Assembly (NCBI GenBank): GCA_002317115.1
Contig: DCIP01000023.1
Coordinates: 1 to 19,384 of the forward strand
Reading direction: 5' to 3'
Length of the DNA: 19,384 bases
DNA from: Candidatus Scybalocola fimicaballi
GTDB lineage: Bacteria; Bacteroidota; Bacteroidia; Bacteroidales; Paludibacteraceae
In this document: piece by piece, positions 8,101-14,693 of the stretch
Layout: every line of letters starts with the position of its first letter
How positions within the stretch are numbered: the first letter of the stretch is position 1
Notes under the pieces: model-generated
Told to the model about the DNA's origin: nothing
The model's input: only the letters and a program-made list of their open reading frames with translations
Databases searched by the model: none
Translations under genes and position numbers: made by a program

Positions 8101-8331
8101 CGTGAGCTGAACTCCATCATTGAGGAAGAGAAACTAAAGCCAGAGGAGACTCGTAGTTTGATGGAAACCGCTGAATCCAATGGATATGTTGAGACTAATG
8201 GTTTGTCATTCTCAAAAATTTTACCACCTATGCCATTATTCGGAGCAGGTGCTTCAGGCAAGAGACAGGAGAAGATCAGAGTGGTGACAGAGAGACTGGA
8301 AGGCTGGCTGAAGAGATATGGGGGATGCTGA
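5119..8331 (+). CDS. hsdR: Type I restriction endonuclease subunit R (HsdR)
   Basis: A 1070-aa ATP-dependent translocase-nuclease that joins HsdM/S to cut unmethylated DNA away from the recognition site. The N-terminal PD-(D/E)XK domain shows RYDVTV (D152) and HIELKRRG (E166, K168). The SF2 motor follows: Walker A TTGSGKT (325-331), DECH box (426-429) in IFDECHRSQFGDM, motif III GFTGTP, and the late motifs LTGFDAKTLNTLWVDK and LLQAFSRTNRI. The C-terminal helical region (about 880-1070) probably docks on the methylase. Length and motif order are normal and all catalytic residues are present, so it looks functional. The first 12 or so codons are duplicated at 3191-3232. The gene sits immediately behind a strong terminator, so its expression is likely linked to read-through. 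Confidence 0.96.
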   Translation: MCTQYNIIAELENSTVVAKYESQGHSHTGYQSESELEKAFIAQLQQQGYEYKDKLNNEKALVENLRDCLQRLNGITLSDKEWKSLLDQIADPIKQIQDKTEIIQRNEILNITLDNGETKNIRLIDKKSIHNNILQVINQYVPEGDTKKNRYDVTVLVNGLPLVHIELKRRGVSIKEAFNQINRYQNDSFGNGKGLFDYVQIFVISNGTDTKYYSNTTRFAHVEEQKKQQIHKKKSDANSFEFTSYWSDQECRNLPDLEDFTRTFFAKHTILNILTKYCVFNADKQLLVMRPYQIAATEKILQRMNVAMLNKLQGSVKAGGYIWHTTGSGKTLTSFKTAQLASKMAGVEKVIFVVDRKDLDYQTMKEYDNFEKDCANGNSNYKILQKQLNDPNCNIIITTIQKLSILLNKKEENVDVLDKNVVLIFDECHRSQFGDMRRVIDKRFKKYMIFGFTGTPIFTKNAGSTLTTTEQAFGDKLHTYTIINAINDKNVLRFRVDYERTMRMKDNVDSKDVWGIDTEEALHSPKRISVITRYILDHFAQKTKQGSDLYNYSVTANVEEMSQAKGKNNVKEQRERKSTRGFNSIFAVDSVPMAIAYYKEFKKQMAETGKHLKIATIYTFAANPEDDENGIIEDENPESASMLDKNSRDALESAIQDYNADWGTSYSTDGDKFQNYYKDVSLRMKNKQIDILIVVGMFLTGFDAKTLNTLWVDKNLKMHGLLQAFSRTNRILNAVKDCGNIVCFRNLEQETNDALSLFGDKDAGGIVLLRPFNDYYYGYDDDKGKHHNGYKEEVDALLKEFPTDLLFGGGIITEEQKATFVKLFGRILRFQNLLSAFDEFDEAKKIIKDGEMQDYTSKYIDFHDEIVKNKEHHTAEHIEDDLIFEMELVKQIEINITYILRLVQEYRDNNCKDKEIVVKIMKAIASSPDMRDKKELIEAFIEKMTPSEGSFIDNNWQSYEHGIDMPHVAEPQFEYGKPKDIPTMWERFVRRERERELNSIIEEEKLKPEETRSLMETAESNGYVETNGLSFSKILPPMPLFGAGASGKRQEKIRVVTERLEGWLKRYGGC

Positions 8332-8353
8332 GAAAATTTAAAAAGGGTAGTAT

Positions 8354-8379
8354 AAATAAACTGTGTCAAGTGTTTATTT
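8354..8379. terminator. AT-rich inverted repeat between convergent hsdR and the 160-aa gene
   Basis: AAATAAAC and GTTTATTT form a perfect 8-bp stem with a 10-nt loop in the gap between two converging transcripts. It could end transcription from either side, but it has little GC and no clean T-run, so it would be weak. Confidence 0.4.
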
Positions 8380-8460
8380 CAACTCGAGATTTAGTGGAAA
8401 GGTGGAAGTAACCCCTGATATTAAATCACCGTTAGTTAGTTCTTTCTTACTTGGTAATAC

Positions 8461-8943
8461 TTAATATAATTTTATTCCATATATTTTCCAGCCGCTTGAC
8501 TCACTCTCTATAAAGTCAATCGATTTTGTGCAGGATGGGATAGGAGGAAAATACAACTTGAAAGTCTTAGTCTCACCAACATAAGAAAAATATGTTTTGT
8601 TGGGAGAGATTTCTATGCCTTCAGCTTTATTCAACCTATACTCTTTGCCATTGGCTACGATATAGGAATTTGCATCTATTTGTATCCAGGCATACGCCAT
8701 TCCGTCTGACCTCACATTATGGTCAGACAAAGTCAAAATGGTTTCTTGAGGTGTTATTTTAACAGACAAAACCTTTAGTCTGTCAGAACCTGACAGGGAC
8801 TCTAGAGGATCGGACGCTGAAGAGTTTCCGACTTGACCTGACTGATTATATGAAGTTAAGGCAAAAGACAACACTGGCACAATTAAAAGGATAAGTCGCA
8901 GCAAATGTCGAAAAGTGGCGATGATATTTTCTTTAATTTCCAT
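8461..8943 (-). CDS. Membrane-anchored or exported protein of unknown function (160 aa)
   Basis: Starts MEIKENIIATFRHLLRLILL, with one hydrophobic segment at about residues 13-30 that could be a signal peptide or membrane anchor. No lipobox cysteine is visible. A serine-rich linker (about 31-55) follows, then a beta-rich domain ending in FKLYFPPIPSCTKSIDFIE and WKIYGIKL. A similar 'FPPIP...IDFIE...IYGI' ending recurs in exported Bacteroidetes proteins, but I cannot assign a function. It is the last gene of a three-gene minus-strand unit, starting 21 nt after the small membrane-protein gene. The likely site of action is the cell envelope. Confidence 0.65.
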   Translation of the reverse strand: MEIKENIIATFRHLLRLILLIVPVLSFALTSYNQSGQVGNSSASDPLESLSGSDRLKVLSVKITPQETILTLSDHNVRSDGMAYAWIQIDANSYIVANGKEYRLNKAEGIEISPNKTYFSYVGETKTFKLYFPPIPSCTKSIDFIESESSGWKIYGIKLY

Positions 8944-8964
8944 TAATGTGAATGTAATGTATCA

Positions 8965-9228
8965 TTATTTGTTGTTTTTGTATAGTAAACTTTTTATCTC
9001 ATTTAAGTCAAACATAATACAGATTACGTTAAGTAATATACAGATACAACAACATGCCATAGCGTATTCTCCAATAATCTCATGTTGTATCTTCATATGT
9101 GAAGGATCACAACTTCCTGGAAACATTACCCAGTTCCATCTGAAAACATAGCCAATAGAATACAAGATAGTAAAGAAAAGGAATATTTCACTAAAATACT
9201 TCACTGCCTTTTGAATTCTTTTTTTCAT
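8965..9228 (-). CDS. Small two-TM membrane protein (87 aa)
   Basis: Two hydrophobic segments, about residues 13-32 and 53-73, are separated by a 20-residue loop containing CDPSHMKIQHE. The second segment is unusually cysteine-rich (ACCCICILLNVIC). A basic N-terminus and a short charged tail suggest an inner-membrane hairpin protein. It begins 37 nt after the zinc-ribbon gene and ends 21 nt before the 160-aa gene, so the three are likely co-transcribed. Function unknown; the membrane location next to an exported partner would fit an envelope sensor or a small effector (inference). An overlapping plus-strand frame here is a shadow. Confidence 0.6.
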   Translation of the reverse strand: MKKRIQKAVKYFSEIFLFFTILYSIGYVFRWNWVMFPGSCDPSHMKIQHEIIGEYAMACCCICILLNVICIMFDLNEIKSLLYKNNK

Positions 9229-9265
9229 TTTCGTATTGTATAGTTAAATAATGACATTCATCTAT

Positions 9266-9574
9266 TTATGCAATCATAGACAATATAGAATCCTTATATT
9301 GTTTTTTATGAGTTGTATGAAAGGCACCACATGCCTCGCACCAATATGCTCTATCTGGCTTATATCCAGTTTCCTCTAACATCTGTTCCCCGTGATATGC
9401 AATGAATAGATAAGCTTCATTTTCCGTCTCAAAACGGTGTTTTGCCCTTCCACACAAAGGACACATTGTTCGTGAAATATTCTTTCTCTTGTTATATAAA
9501 CTTTGCTCTTTCTCAGAAAGAGAATAAAAGCGTTTCTTTGATAGAGACTGAATCTTTCTTGTCTTATTTAGCAT
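9266..9574 (-). CDS. Small zinc-ribbon protein (102 aa)
   Basis: Two CxxC knuckles, CPLCG (C38, C41) and WCEACG (C79, C82) followed by H86, can hold one zinc ion. Between them is a helix, FETENEAYLFIAYHGEQML. The N-terminus is strongly basic. Proteins with this pair of knuckles and the phrase 'YWCEACGAFHTT' are frequent short hypotheticals in Bacteroidales accessory regions; no function is known to me. Nucleic-acid binding is a reasonable guess from the charge and the zinc knuckles. First gene of the unit driven by the dyad promoter at 9637-9670. Confidence 0.7.
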   Translation of the reverse strand: MLNKTRKIQSLSKKRFYSLSEKEQSLYNKRKNISRTMCPLCGRAKHRFETENEAYLFIAYHGEQMLEETGYKPDRAYWCEACGAFHTTHKKQYKDSILSMIA

Positions 9575-9636
9575 ATCCGATAATGTTTTAGTTTTACATT
9601 ATTTCTATCAAGACTCATTCGTTCTTGATTACGATG

Positions 9637-9670
9637 CAAATGTAAGCTAGAGTTACGAACTCTAAATTCG
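9637..9670 (-). promoter_or_regulatory. Dyad-controlled promoter A (zinc-ribbon operon)
   Basis: On the minus strand TACATTTG (9637-9644) matches TAnnTTTG. The dyad CGAA-N7-TTCG (9656-9670) lies exactly 11 nt upstream of it. Same layout as promoters C, D, E and G in this window. The start codon is about 63 nt downstream, the longest leader of the five. Confidence 0.75.
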
Positions 9671-9754
9671 CAATATCATATTTCAAACACCTATCTTTAT
9701 TTGATTCTTGGAGGTAGAGTGTTTATTGATAAATAATATACCAAAGATAGGATA

Positions 9755-9781
9755 TCCTGAGTGAGATTTCCACACTCAGGA
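9755..9781 (-). terminator. Hairpin after the receiver-domain gene
   Basis: TCCTGAGTG and CACTCAGGA form a perfect 9-bp stem with a 9-nt loop, 31 nt past the stop codon of the 364-aa gene on the minus strand. No strong T-run follows, so termination may be incomplete or the hairpin may stabilise the 3' end. Confidence 0.55.
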
Positions 9782-9812
9782 CAGCCTTACTGAATAAAGA
9801 ACTTTATCGCAT

Positions 9813-10907
9813 CTATATTTTTACCTGTGTGAAATTAGAATTATCAACTATTTCCCAGTTTAATGCGTTAATTTCTGGGTCGTCGTTATCTAATATATAT
9901 TGGTCATACCAAAGAATAATGCAGCATAATTCATTCGCCATACTTCTTAGTAGATAAGGTGCGTTACCTATACAATCTAAGAATTCTGATGTATGACGAG
10001 AGTTTTCCTGCTTCTCTTCAGATGCGTCTTTATTTTCTGCATGTTCAAAAGCACCTGCAATCTCAACCAATCTTTGAATACTATCTTTTAATACATTAGG
10101 TAGTATATTTTTGTGGCTTTTAATGATAATAGTATCCTTGAAACCATGATCAACGCCCGCAATGATCTTGCTACACCCGGTAATATTTATTCCTCCACGT
10201 CGATCCACCAGTTTGTCATGTAATTTTAATACATCTCCTTCCTTTTTTGACGGCAACAGTCCATAGCCAGCCATTGAATGAAAAAGCAATTCAATGCATT
10301 TACGGACTAGAGTCATTCGATTATTATAGTCTTTTGACGACATGTCGTAAGCGTGAATAGGGAGAAGCAAGTCCTCCATATATATTTCCACGTTGTCTCC
10401 TAAATTCGCACGTCTAATAGCGTTGAAGACATCTTTGTAAAAGACATTACGAATTTGCATCTCTGGGGAGATTTTTGCATGATACGGAATTCGATGAAAC
10501 AATATTTCACGATCTGTATTCTTACTGTAATACTTCTTTTTCCAGTCTCCATCCCATTCCTCTCTTGTGTCTATGATAAGATCCAAGAGTTCGTCATCAC
10601 TGCCACCGGAAAGCACATACCACGGAAGTACGCGATGCTGCTGAGTACAGATAGATGCGATAGAGGTAAGTGCTTGAGTCAAAAAGACCGCAGCATTGTC
10701 TTGACTTTCTTTCTTATACTTGCATTTTGCGTCCAATACGATAGCCGACCATCTCTTAAAATCAGATAATAAAGCGGCTTCTGCATCTTGCCAGCAAGAA
10801 AATGGCACAAGTTGTATGCCATATCTGGCTGCTTCAAGAGGATAAGTTTCGGTTATTTCTGGATCATCTTCAACCCACAACACTTGAATGAAATTTTCGT
10901 TTCTCAT
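9813..10907 (-). CDS. Response-regulator-like protein with an unrecognised output domain
   Basis: A 364-aa protein. Residues 6-145 look like a receiver domain: acidic pocket WVEDDPE (E13, D14, D15), a phosphoacceptor-like aspartate at the end of a strand (AIVLDAKC, D59), and a strand ending in serine (WYVLSGG, S100). The equivalent of the conserved lysine may be in FHRIPYHAK. The receiver is somewhat long because of an insertion after D59. Residues 160-364 are mostly helical and show no helix-turn-helix, GGDEF or other output I recognise, so the output is unlikely to be ordinary DNA binding. It lies downstream of the 790-aa kinase-like gene with a 65-nt gap holding a 12-bp hairpin, so the two are a likely kinase/receiver pair. 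Confidence 0.72.
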   Translation of the reverse strand: MRNENFIQVLWVEDDPEITETYPLEAARYGIQLVPFSCWQDAEAALLSDFKRWSAIVLDAKCKYKKESQDNAAVFLTQALTSIASICTQQHRVLPWYVLSGGSDDELLDLIIDTREEWDGDWKKKYYSKNTDREILFHRIPYHAKISPEMQIRNVFYKDVFNAIRRANLGDNVEIYMEDLLLPIHAYDMSSKDYNNRMTLVRKCIELLFHSMAGYGLLPSKKEGDVLKLHDKLVDRRGGINITGCSKIIAGVDHGFKDTIIIKSHKNILPNVLKDSIQRLVEIAGAFEHAENKDASEEKQENSRHTSEFLDCIGNAPYLLRSMANELCCIILWYDQYILDNDDPEINALNWEIVDNSNFTQVKI

Positions 10908-10940
10908 TTTTTCTTGTTTTGAGTAAAATTATCAATGATT

Positions 10941-10969
10941 AACTATGAGGAGGCATACTCCTCATAGTT
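10941..10969 (-). terminator. 12-bp perfect hairpin between the kinase and receiver genes
   Basis: AACTATGAGGAG and CTCCTCATAGTT pair perfectly over 12 bp with a 5-nt loop, only 3 nt past the stop codon of the 790-aa gene. The stretch after it on the minus strand is AT-rich but has no immediate T-run. It may act as a leaky terminator or RNA-processing site that lowers receiver expression relative to kinase. Confidence 0.65.
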
Positions 10970-10972
10970 TAA

Positions 10973-13345
10973 TTAGTAAAGGCTAGCCAGAGGCATTGTT
11001 AGCTTATATTTCACCGTATAATGGGCGTTAGGTGTAGATATAACTTCCACATTACCTCCAAAGGCTTGCATGATTTCAGCAATTTGTCCACCTCCAATAC
11101 CACCATGCCCATTTTTATTAAGCGATGATGAATATCCATATTGAAGAACTTTCTCGGTACTCATTTCATCAGAGATTGGAGCACCATTGTTTTCAACATT
11201 TAGAACCAAATTAAGGCCGTCAGTAGTCCAACTAAACTTGATACGATAGTTTTCTCTCGTAGAATCGACAAAACCATGTTCTTGTGCGTTGGAAATAATA
11301 TTTTCCAAAATTTGGGTCAATGCTGCTTTAGGAAACCACATAGCATTGTATGATTCTCCAGCATGAAAGAGAAGTTTTCCTGTTTCTTTGTCAAAGTAAT
11401 CTTCGTCAAAGTGATTTTTCTGGTATGGTTCCCAAACATTTGCGTCCCACTCATTAGTATACTTAAATTTTGTATTACTATGTTGGCGTTCAAATTCTTC
11501 AACAAATTGTTGTGGCTCGATACTGACACACTCTCCCCAATTCTGGTCTTCAGCGATATGGTCAACACGATCACGTATGACAGCAATTTTATCAAGAAGA
11601 TTCTGGAAAGCATTTTCTACTGTCATATCGCTTACAGGAGAAATCCTTTCTCCCTTCTTAAGCCTTCCTCCATTGTCGTCGAAACATCCTTTTAATGTTC
11701 GGAAAAGACTGTCAAAAGCGGATATGTTTTGTGAAAGTGCATGCTTTCGTAAACGTACATCATTCTTATATCTGATGTTTGTTGCTTGCATAGCCTCTTC
11801 TTGCTTGCCCCAATCTGTGCGTCTGATTTTGCTCACAAATTCCAATTGTTCTTCCTTAGATAGAGGAGAAAGTTTGACAAAATCAAGCCATTTCTCAAAG
11901 AAGTGTGAATTTGCATCTTTCCCAACAACAAGGCTGCATATCTGTCCTCTCGTCTCTTTGGAAAGAAGTGTGGCAGCTATATATTGAGCTTCCTCAGCAT
12001 TTCTAACATTTAGAACATGCATATTTTTGGGGACGAGAACACTATTGTCGCTAAGTAAGTAAGCAACGGCTATTGAGTTTTCTGTTGCTACAAATATGAC
12101 AGAGGGTCCACCAACTCTCCAGTATCGACGAGCTCTTGACATATCAATAGTCTTGAGTTTGTCAAATGAAATTTCACCAGAAGAGAATGTATAAGAAAGG
12201 TTGTTAACTGTAACAACTTTTTCTTTTGCATCACACTCATCTGAAACGTACAATTTTTGGGGAGTATCAACAAATGAGCCTAAACTTTTTCCATCACATC
12301 GGTTAAGATAATATGATGGAATAAAAATCTCGGATAGTTGAGAATATTCAAATGTTCGGCTGATAGTCTTTTCCTTGCAATGATTACTTCTAGATGCGAT
12401 GAACTGATCTACATCAAGAACTTCAGACTTATAAATATGTCCGACAAAAGCAGTTGCATCAGACATGACGAAAGAGTTCTGACGGCTCTTCACGATGTGA
12501 AGCAATATTCTGCCATTGGCCAATTCTATGGCTTCTGCAAGTTCTTGCTTTTCGATCATCATCTGACGAAAATCTTTTGTTCTTTCGTCAAATAATTCTC
12601 TTCTAGTAAAGCAAATAAACATTTCCCCTCCTTTTCGGACAAGATCATAACTTTCTTTCAAAAAAGCTGGCAATGTCTCTTTTTTTGTTGAATCTTCTTC
12701 AAACACATACGCAGGCGTTTCTGAAATGAAAACATCAAATGATTCTTTTTCAAAGTATTCTCCAAAATATCCTTTGGAAAAGTCTTTGTTTTCTTCGTAT
12801 CGGTTAACGACATTGGCAGAAGTTAGTGCACTTAATGCCGCATATTCATAGCCAGTATTAACCCAAAAGGAACTATCCTGGAAATTCTTAAACTCTTCTC
12901 CTGCATGTGAACCTGGCAATAGCACTTTAAGTCCTTGATTGCTTCCTTTCAAGAGATGTTTGACGACTCGGCTCCAATATTCTGGTGCATTTATTGATGA
13001 AAATGTCGTTGGTAGCCATTTGTTACCATTTTCAAATAGGTATTCCACAAGAAGAACAAAGTTATCCACCAAAAATTTCTCCTCGTCTGCTGTCAGCAAA
13101 CCTGACATATAGTGACTGGCAGATCTATCTAATTTCTTGAGAATATAAGAATCTGCTGTTTCTCTTGCTGCTAATGGATAAAAATGAGCAAGCAGCTGAT
13201 GCTCATAATCTTTTAGCTCAGCTTCCATAAATGCTTTAGCTGGAAACTCCATATTCTCCAACTCTTTAACCGCCTCGCTGTTGTCTGCAAGATTCTTGTA
13301 CTTGGCTACTAACGCCTTTACCTGAGAGTACTTCTGTGTACGCAT
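10973..13345 (-). CDS. Degenerate adenine-methyltransferase/TRD-like region fused to a histidine-kinase core
   Basis: A 790-aa protein. Residues 120-290 follow the order of an N6-adenine methyltransferase but with broken motifs: LKVLLPGSHAGEEF (139-152) where motif I should be, FDVFISETPAY (203-213) where FDVIISNPPY is expected, then FLKESYDLVRKGGEMFICF, like the segment after motif IV. Residues about 335-510 resemble a type I target-recognition domain, ending SPLSKEEQLEFVSKI in place of the usual PPLxEQ-helix. Next is a helix with a possible phospho-histidine, RLRKHALSQN (H535), then a GHKL ATPase: N-box ENIISNAQEHG (681-691), ENNGAPI (718-724) and GHGGIGGG (746-753). I infer a cytoplasmic sensor kinase built on an inactive methylase-like DNA-binding chassis. 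No membrane segment is visible. Promoter C precedes it and the receiver gene follows. Confidence 0.78.
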   Translation of the reverse strand: MRTQKYSQVKALVAKYKNLADNSEAVKELENMEFPAKAFMEAELKDYEHQLLAHFYPLAARETADSYILKKLDRSASHYMSGLLTADEEKFLVDNFVLLVEYLFENGNKWLPTTFSSINAPEYWSRVVKHLLKGSNQGLKVLLPGSHAGEEFKNFQDSSFWVNTGYEYAALSALTSANVVNRYEENKDFSKGYFGEYFEKESFDVFISETPAYVFEEDSTKKETLPAFLKESYDLVRKGGEMFICFTRRELFDERTKDFRQMMIEKQELAEAIELANGRILLHIVKSRQNSFVMSDATAFVGHIYKSEVLDVDQFIASRSNHCKEKTISRTFEYSQLSEIFIPSYYLNRCDGKSLGSFVDTPQKLYVSDECDAKEKVVTVNNLSYTFSSGEISFDKLKTIDMSRARRYWRVGGPSVIFVATENSIAVAYLLSDNSVLVPKNMHVLNVRNAEEAQYIAATLLSKETRGQICSLVVGKDANSHFFEKWLDFVKLSPLSKEEQLEFVSKIRRTDWGKQEEAMQATNIRYKNDVRLRKHALSQNISAFDSLFRTLKGCFDDNGGRLKKGERISPVSDMTVENAFQNLLDKIAVIRDRVDHIAEDQNWGECVSIEPQQFVEEFERQHSNTKFKYTNEWDANVWEPYQKNHFDEDYFDKETGKLLFHAGESYNAMWFPKAALTQILENIISNAQEHGFVDSTRENYRIKFSWTTDGLNLVLNVENNGAPISDEMSTEKVLQYGYSSSLNKNGHGGIGGGQIAEIMQAFGGNVEVISTPNAHYTVKYKLTMPLASLY

Positions 13346-13378
13346 AGAAAAAATGTTTTTGGTATTACTTTGATAATG

Positions 13379-13412
13379 TAAAGGTACGATTGTTCTATGA
13401 ACCCTATATTCG
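13379..13412 (-). promoter_or_regulatory. Dyad-controlled promoter C (kinase-receiver unit)
   Basis: On the minus strand TACCTTTA (13379-13386) matches seven of eight positions of TAnnTTTG counting wildcards. The dyad CGAATATAGGGTTCA (13398-13412) lies 11 nt upstream. One half-site is CGAA, the other TTCA, making this the weakest of the five sites. The start codon is 33 nt downstream. Confidence 0.68.
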
Positions 13413-13441
13413 CACCTAAAAAGAATTAAATTATTTTTATA

Positions 13442-13723
13442 TCACCAATTTACCTTAACGGTTATTTTATTCTCTAATGTTATCCATATGTCACTTGTGA
13501 TTGGTCTGTTTGAATCCTCTGCATCAGAAATGACAAGCATGAGATCTTTAGAATCTGTCGTGAAATTATCCAGCAATTTTCTAGAGCAGGGCACCCAACC
13601 ATATCCAGGTACATACAAAGCCTCATTGACATACTCTTTTCGATTATTGCCATAAAGCTTAACTGTACCTTTCTTTAGTTGACCTTCAATTCCCAAATGT
13701 CGTTTTAAATTCAAACTTTTCAT
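13442..13723 (-). CDS. Hypothetical protein (93 aa)
   Basis: A small soluble protein with no membrane segment or signal peptide. Visible features are LKKGTVKLYGNNRKEYVNEALYV, rich in beta character, then an aromatic GYGWVPCSRKLL turn and a beta-rich tail, WITLENKITVKVNW. I do not recognise the family. It has its own dyad promoter (D) 22 nt before the ATG and is followed by promoter C of the kinase gene, so it forms a separate short transcript or reads into the kinase unit. Membership in the same regulon is the best clue to its role. Confidence 0.6.
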   Translation of the reverse strand: MKSLNLKRHLGIEGQLKKGTVKLYGNNRKEYVNEALYVPGYGWVPCSRKLLDNFTTDSKDLMLVISDAEDSNRPITSDIWITLENKITVKVNW

Positions 13724-13745
13724 GCTCTTTTTCTTTTTGTTATTG

Positions 13746-13779
13746 CAAAGGTATATGCCGTTTACGAATTCTTTGTTCG
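13746..13779 (-). promoter_or_regulatory. Dyad-controlled promoter D (93-aa gene)
   Basis: On the minus strand TACCTTTG (13746-13753) is a perfect TAnnTTTG. The dyad CGAA-N7-TTCG (13765-13779) is 11 nt upstream. The 44 nt at 13737-13780 match promoter E (14651-14694) at 40 positions, so one probably arose by copying the other. Confidence 0.8.
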
Positions 13780-13784
13780 TGATT

Positions 13785-14636
13785 CTAGTCTATATTCCAA
13801 TATGCATCTGGATCTCCATCAAAAGCATCATTAATCACGTCATCACTATAGCCAGCAACGTCCTGTGCATATGTACCTGCAAATTCTCCATAGTTAGATC
13901 CGTAATCATCATAATTTTTATGTCCGAATTGTCTTCGTGACATTTGGACTCGAGGTGTCAAACACCCTGTGTCAAAGTAGAATCTTTCCTCTCTGCCGTT
14001 TTTTATGACTTTAGTAGAATCTAACTCCGGTTTGTTGTAAAAATTCCAGATATTATCATATTCTATAGGCAAAACAACATTGCCATAAATATCAATAATA
14101 CCCCATTTATTTTCAAACTTTACTCTGGCATACCCTTTTGTAAAACCATCAATCCAATCAAATCTTTTATATGGAACAATTACACTTCCATGTCTGTCAA
14201 CAACACAATATCCACCAAAATCTTGATATCTTAATGTCAAGATTTCTTTATTATCAGAAATCAATATATCATTATAGGTTGTATCTAAAACCACATTACC
14301 ATTACTATCAAGAAGTCCATATTTGATTCTATTATATATCTCTACTACTCCATTGTTTCTTGGAAATCCAACAGAATACTTAAGGCCTACAACAGTCATG
14401 TCCTTTTCTGACAAAATTTCGCCAACTATGAGATCATACTGAGGCTTGACAATAACCTCAGCCATTCTATTCACAAAACCAATTTTGTTTCCTTGCATGA
14501 ATGGAATCAACAAACGATTATCATCTTTTACTTGGTAATTACTTGCTGGAACTATAAAAGATGCATTGTAATAATTCACTAATTCTGCATAATTAGCCGC
14601 ATAACCTCCAATTGTGTCAATTTCTTGATCTGTCAT
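13785..14636 (-). CDS. WG-repeat protein (283 aa)
   Basis: Contains at least four degenerate WG/KWG repeats (a beta-hairpin unit of the type 'xWGxxDxxGxxVxPxxYDxI'): about 51-70 (KIGFVNRMAEVIVKPQYDLI), 105-124 (KYGLLDSNGNVVLDTTYNDI), 142-161 and 177-196 (KWGIIDIYGNVVLPIEYDNI). WG repeats form beta-propeller-like or solenoid platforms used for protein contacts (family knowledge). The acidic, aromatic tail at 248-283 (GTYAQDVAGYSDDVINDAF then GDPDAYWNID) recurs in Bacteroidales proteins and may be a tag or interaction module. No signal peptide, so cytoplasmic. It starts 23 nt after the -7 element of promoter E. A binding partner is not evident from sequence. Confidence 0.85.
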   Translation of the reverse strand: MTDQEIDTIGGYAANYAELVNYYNASFIVPASNYQVKDDNRLLIPFMQGNKIGFVNRMAEVIVKPQYDLIVGEILSEKDMTVVGLKYSVGFPRNNGVVEIYNRIKYGLLDSNGNVVLDTTYNDILISDNKEILTLRYQDFGGYCVVDRHGSVIVPYKRFDWIDGFTKGYARVKFENKWGIIDIYGNVVLPIEYDNIWNFYNKPELDSTKVIKNGREERFYFDTGCLTPRVQMSRRQFGHKNYDDYGSNYGEFAGTYAQDVAGYSDDVINDAFDGDPDAYWNID

Positions 14637-14659
14637 ATTCTTATCTTTTTTTGTTGATG

Positions 14660-14693
14660 CAAAGGTATATGCCTTTTACGAACTCTTTGTTCG
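14660..14693 (-). promoter_or_regulatory. Dyad-controlled promoter E (WG-repeat gene)
   Basis: On the minus strand TACCTTTG (14660-14667) is a perfect TAnnTTTG, with the dyad CGAACAAAGAGTTCG (14679-14693) 11 nt upstream. The dyad lies inside the last codons of the WYL-regulator gene (stop at 14676-14678), so regulator binding site and coding sequence overlap. Confidence 0.8.

Noticed and set aside
8915..9151. 78-codon open frame on the plus strand
   Set aside because: Overlaps two minus-strand genes that fit an operon with a clear promoter; its hydrophobic look comes from the complement of the membrane segments.
10973..13345. 790-aa protein as an active DNA methyltransferase
   Set aside because: No intact DPAxGSG motif and no NPPY/DPPY motif; the catalytic Asn-Pro-Pro is replaced by Glu-Thr-Pro.
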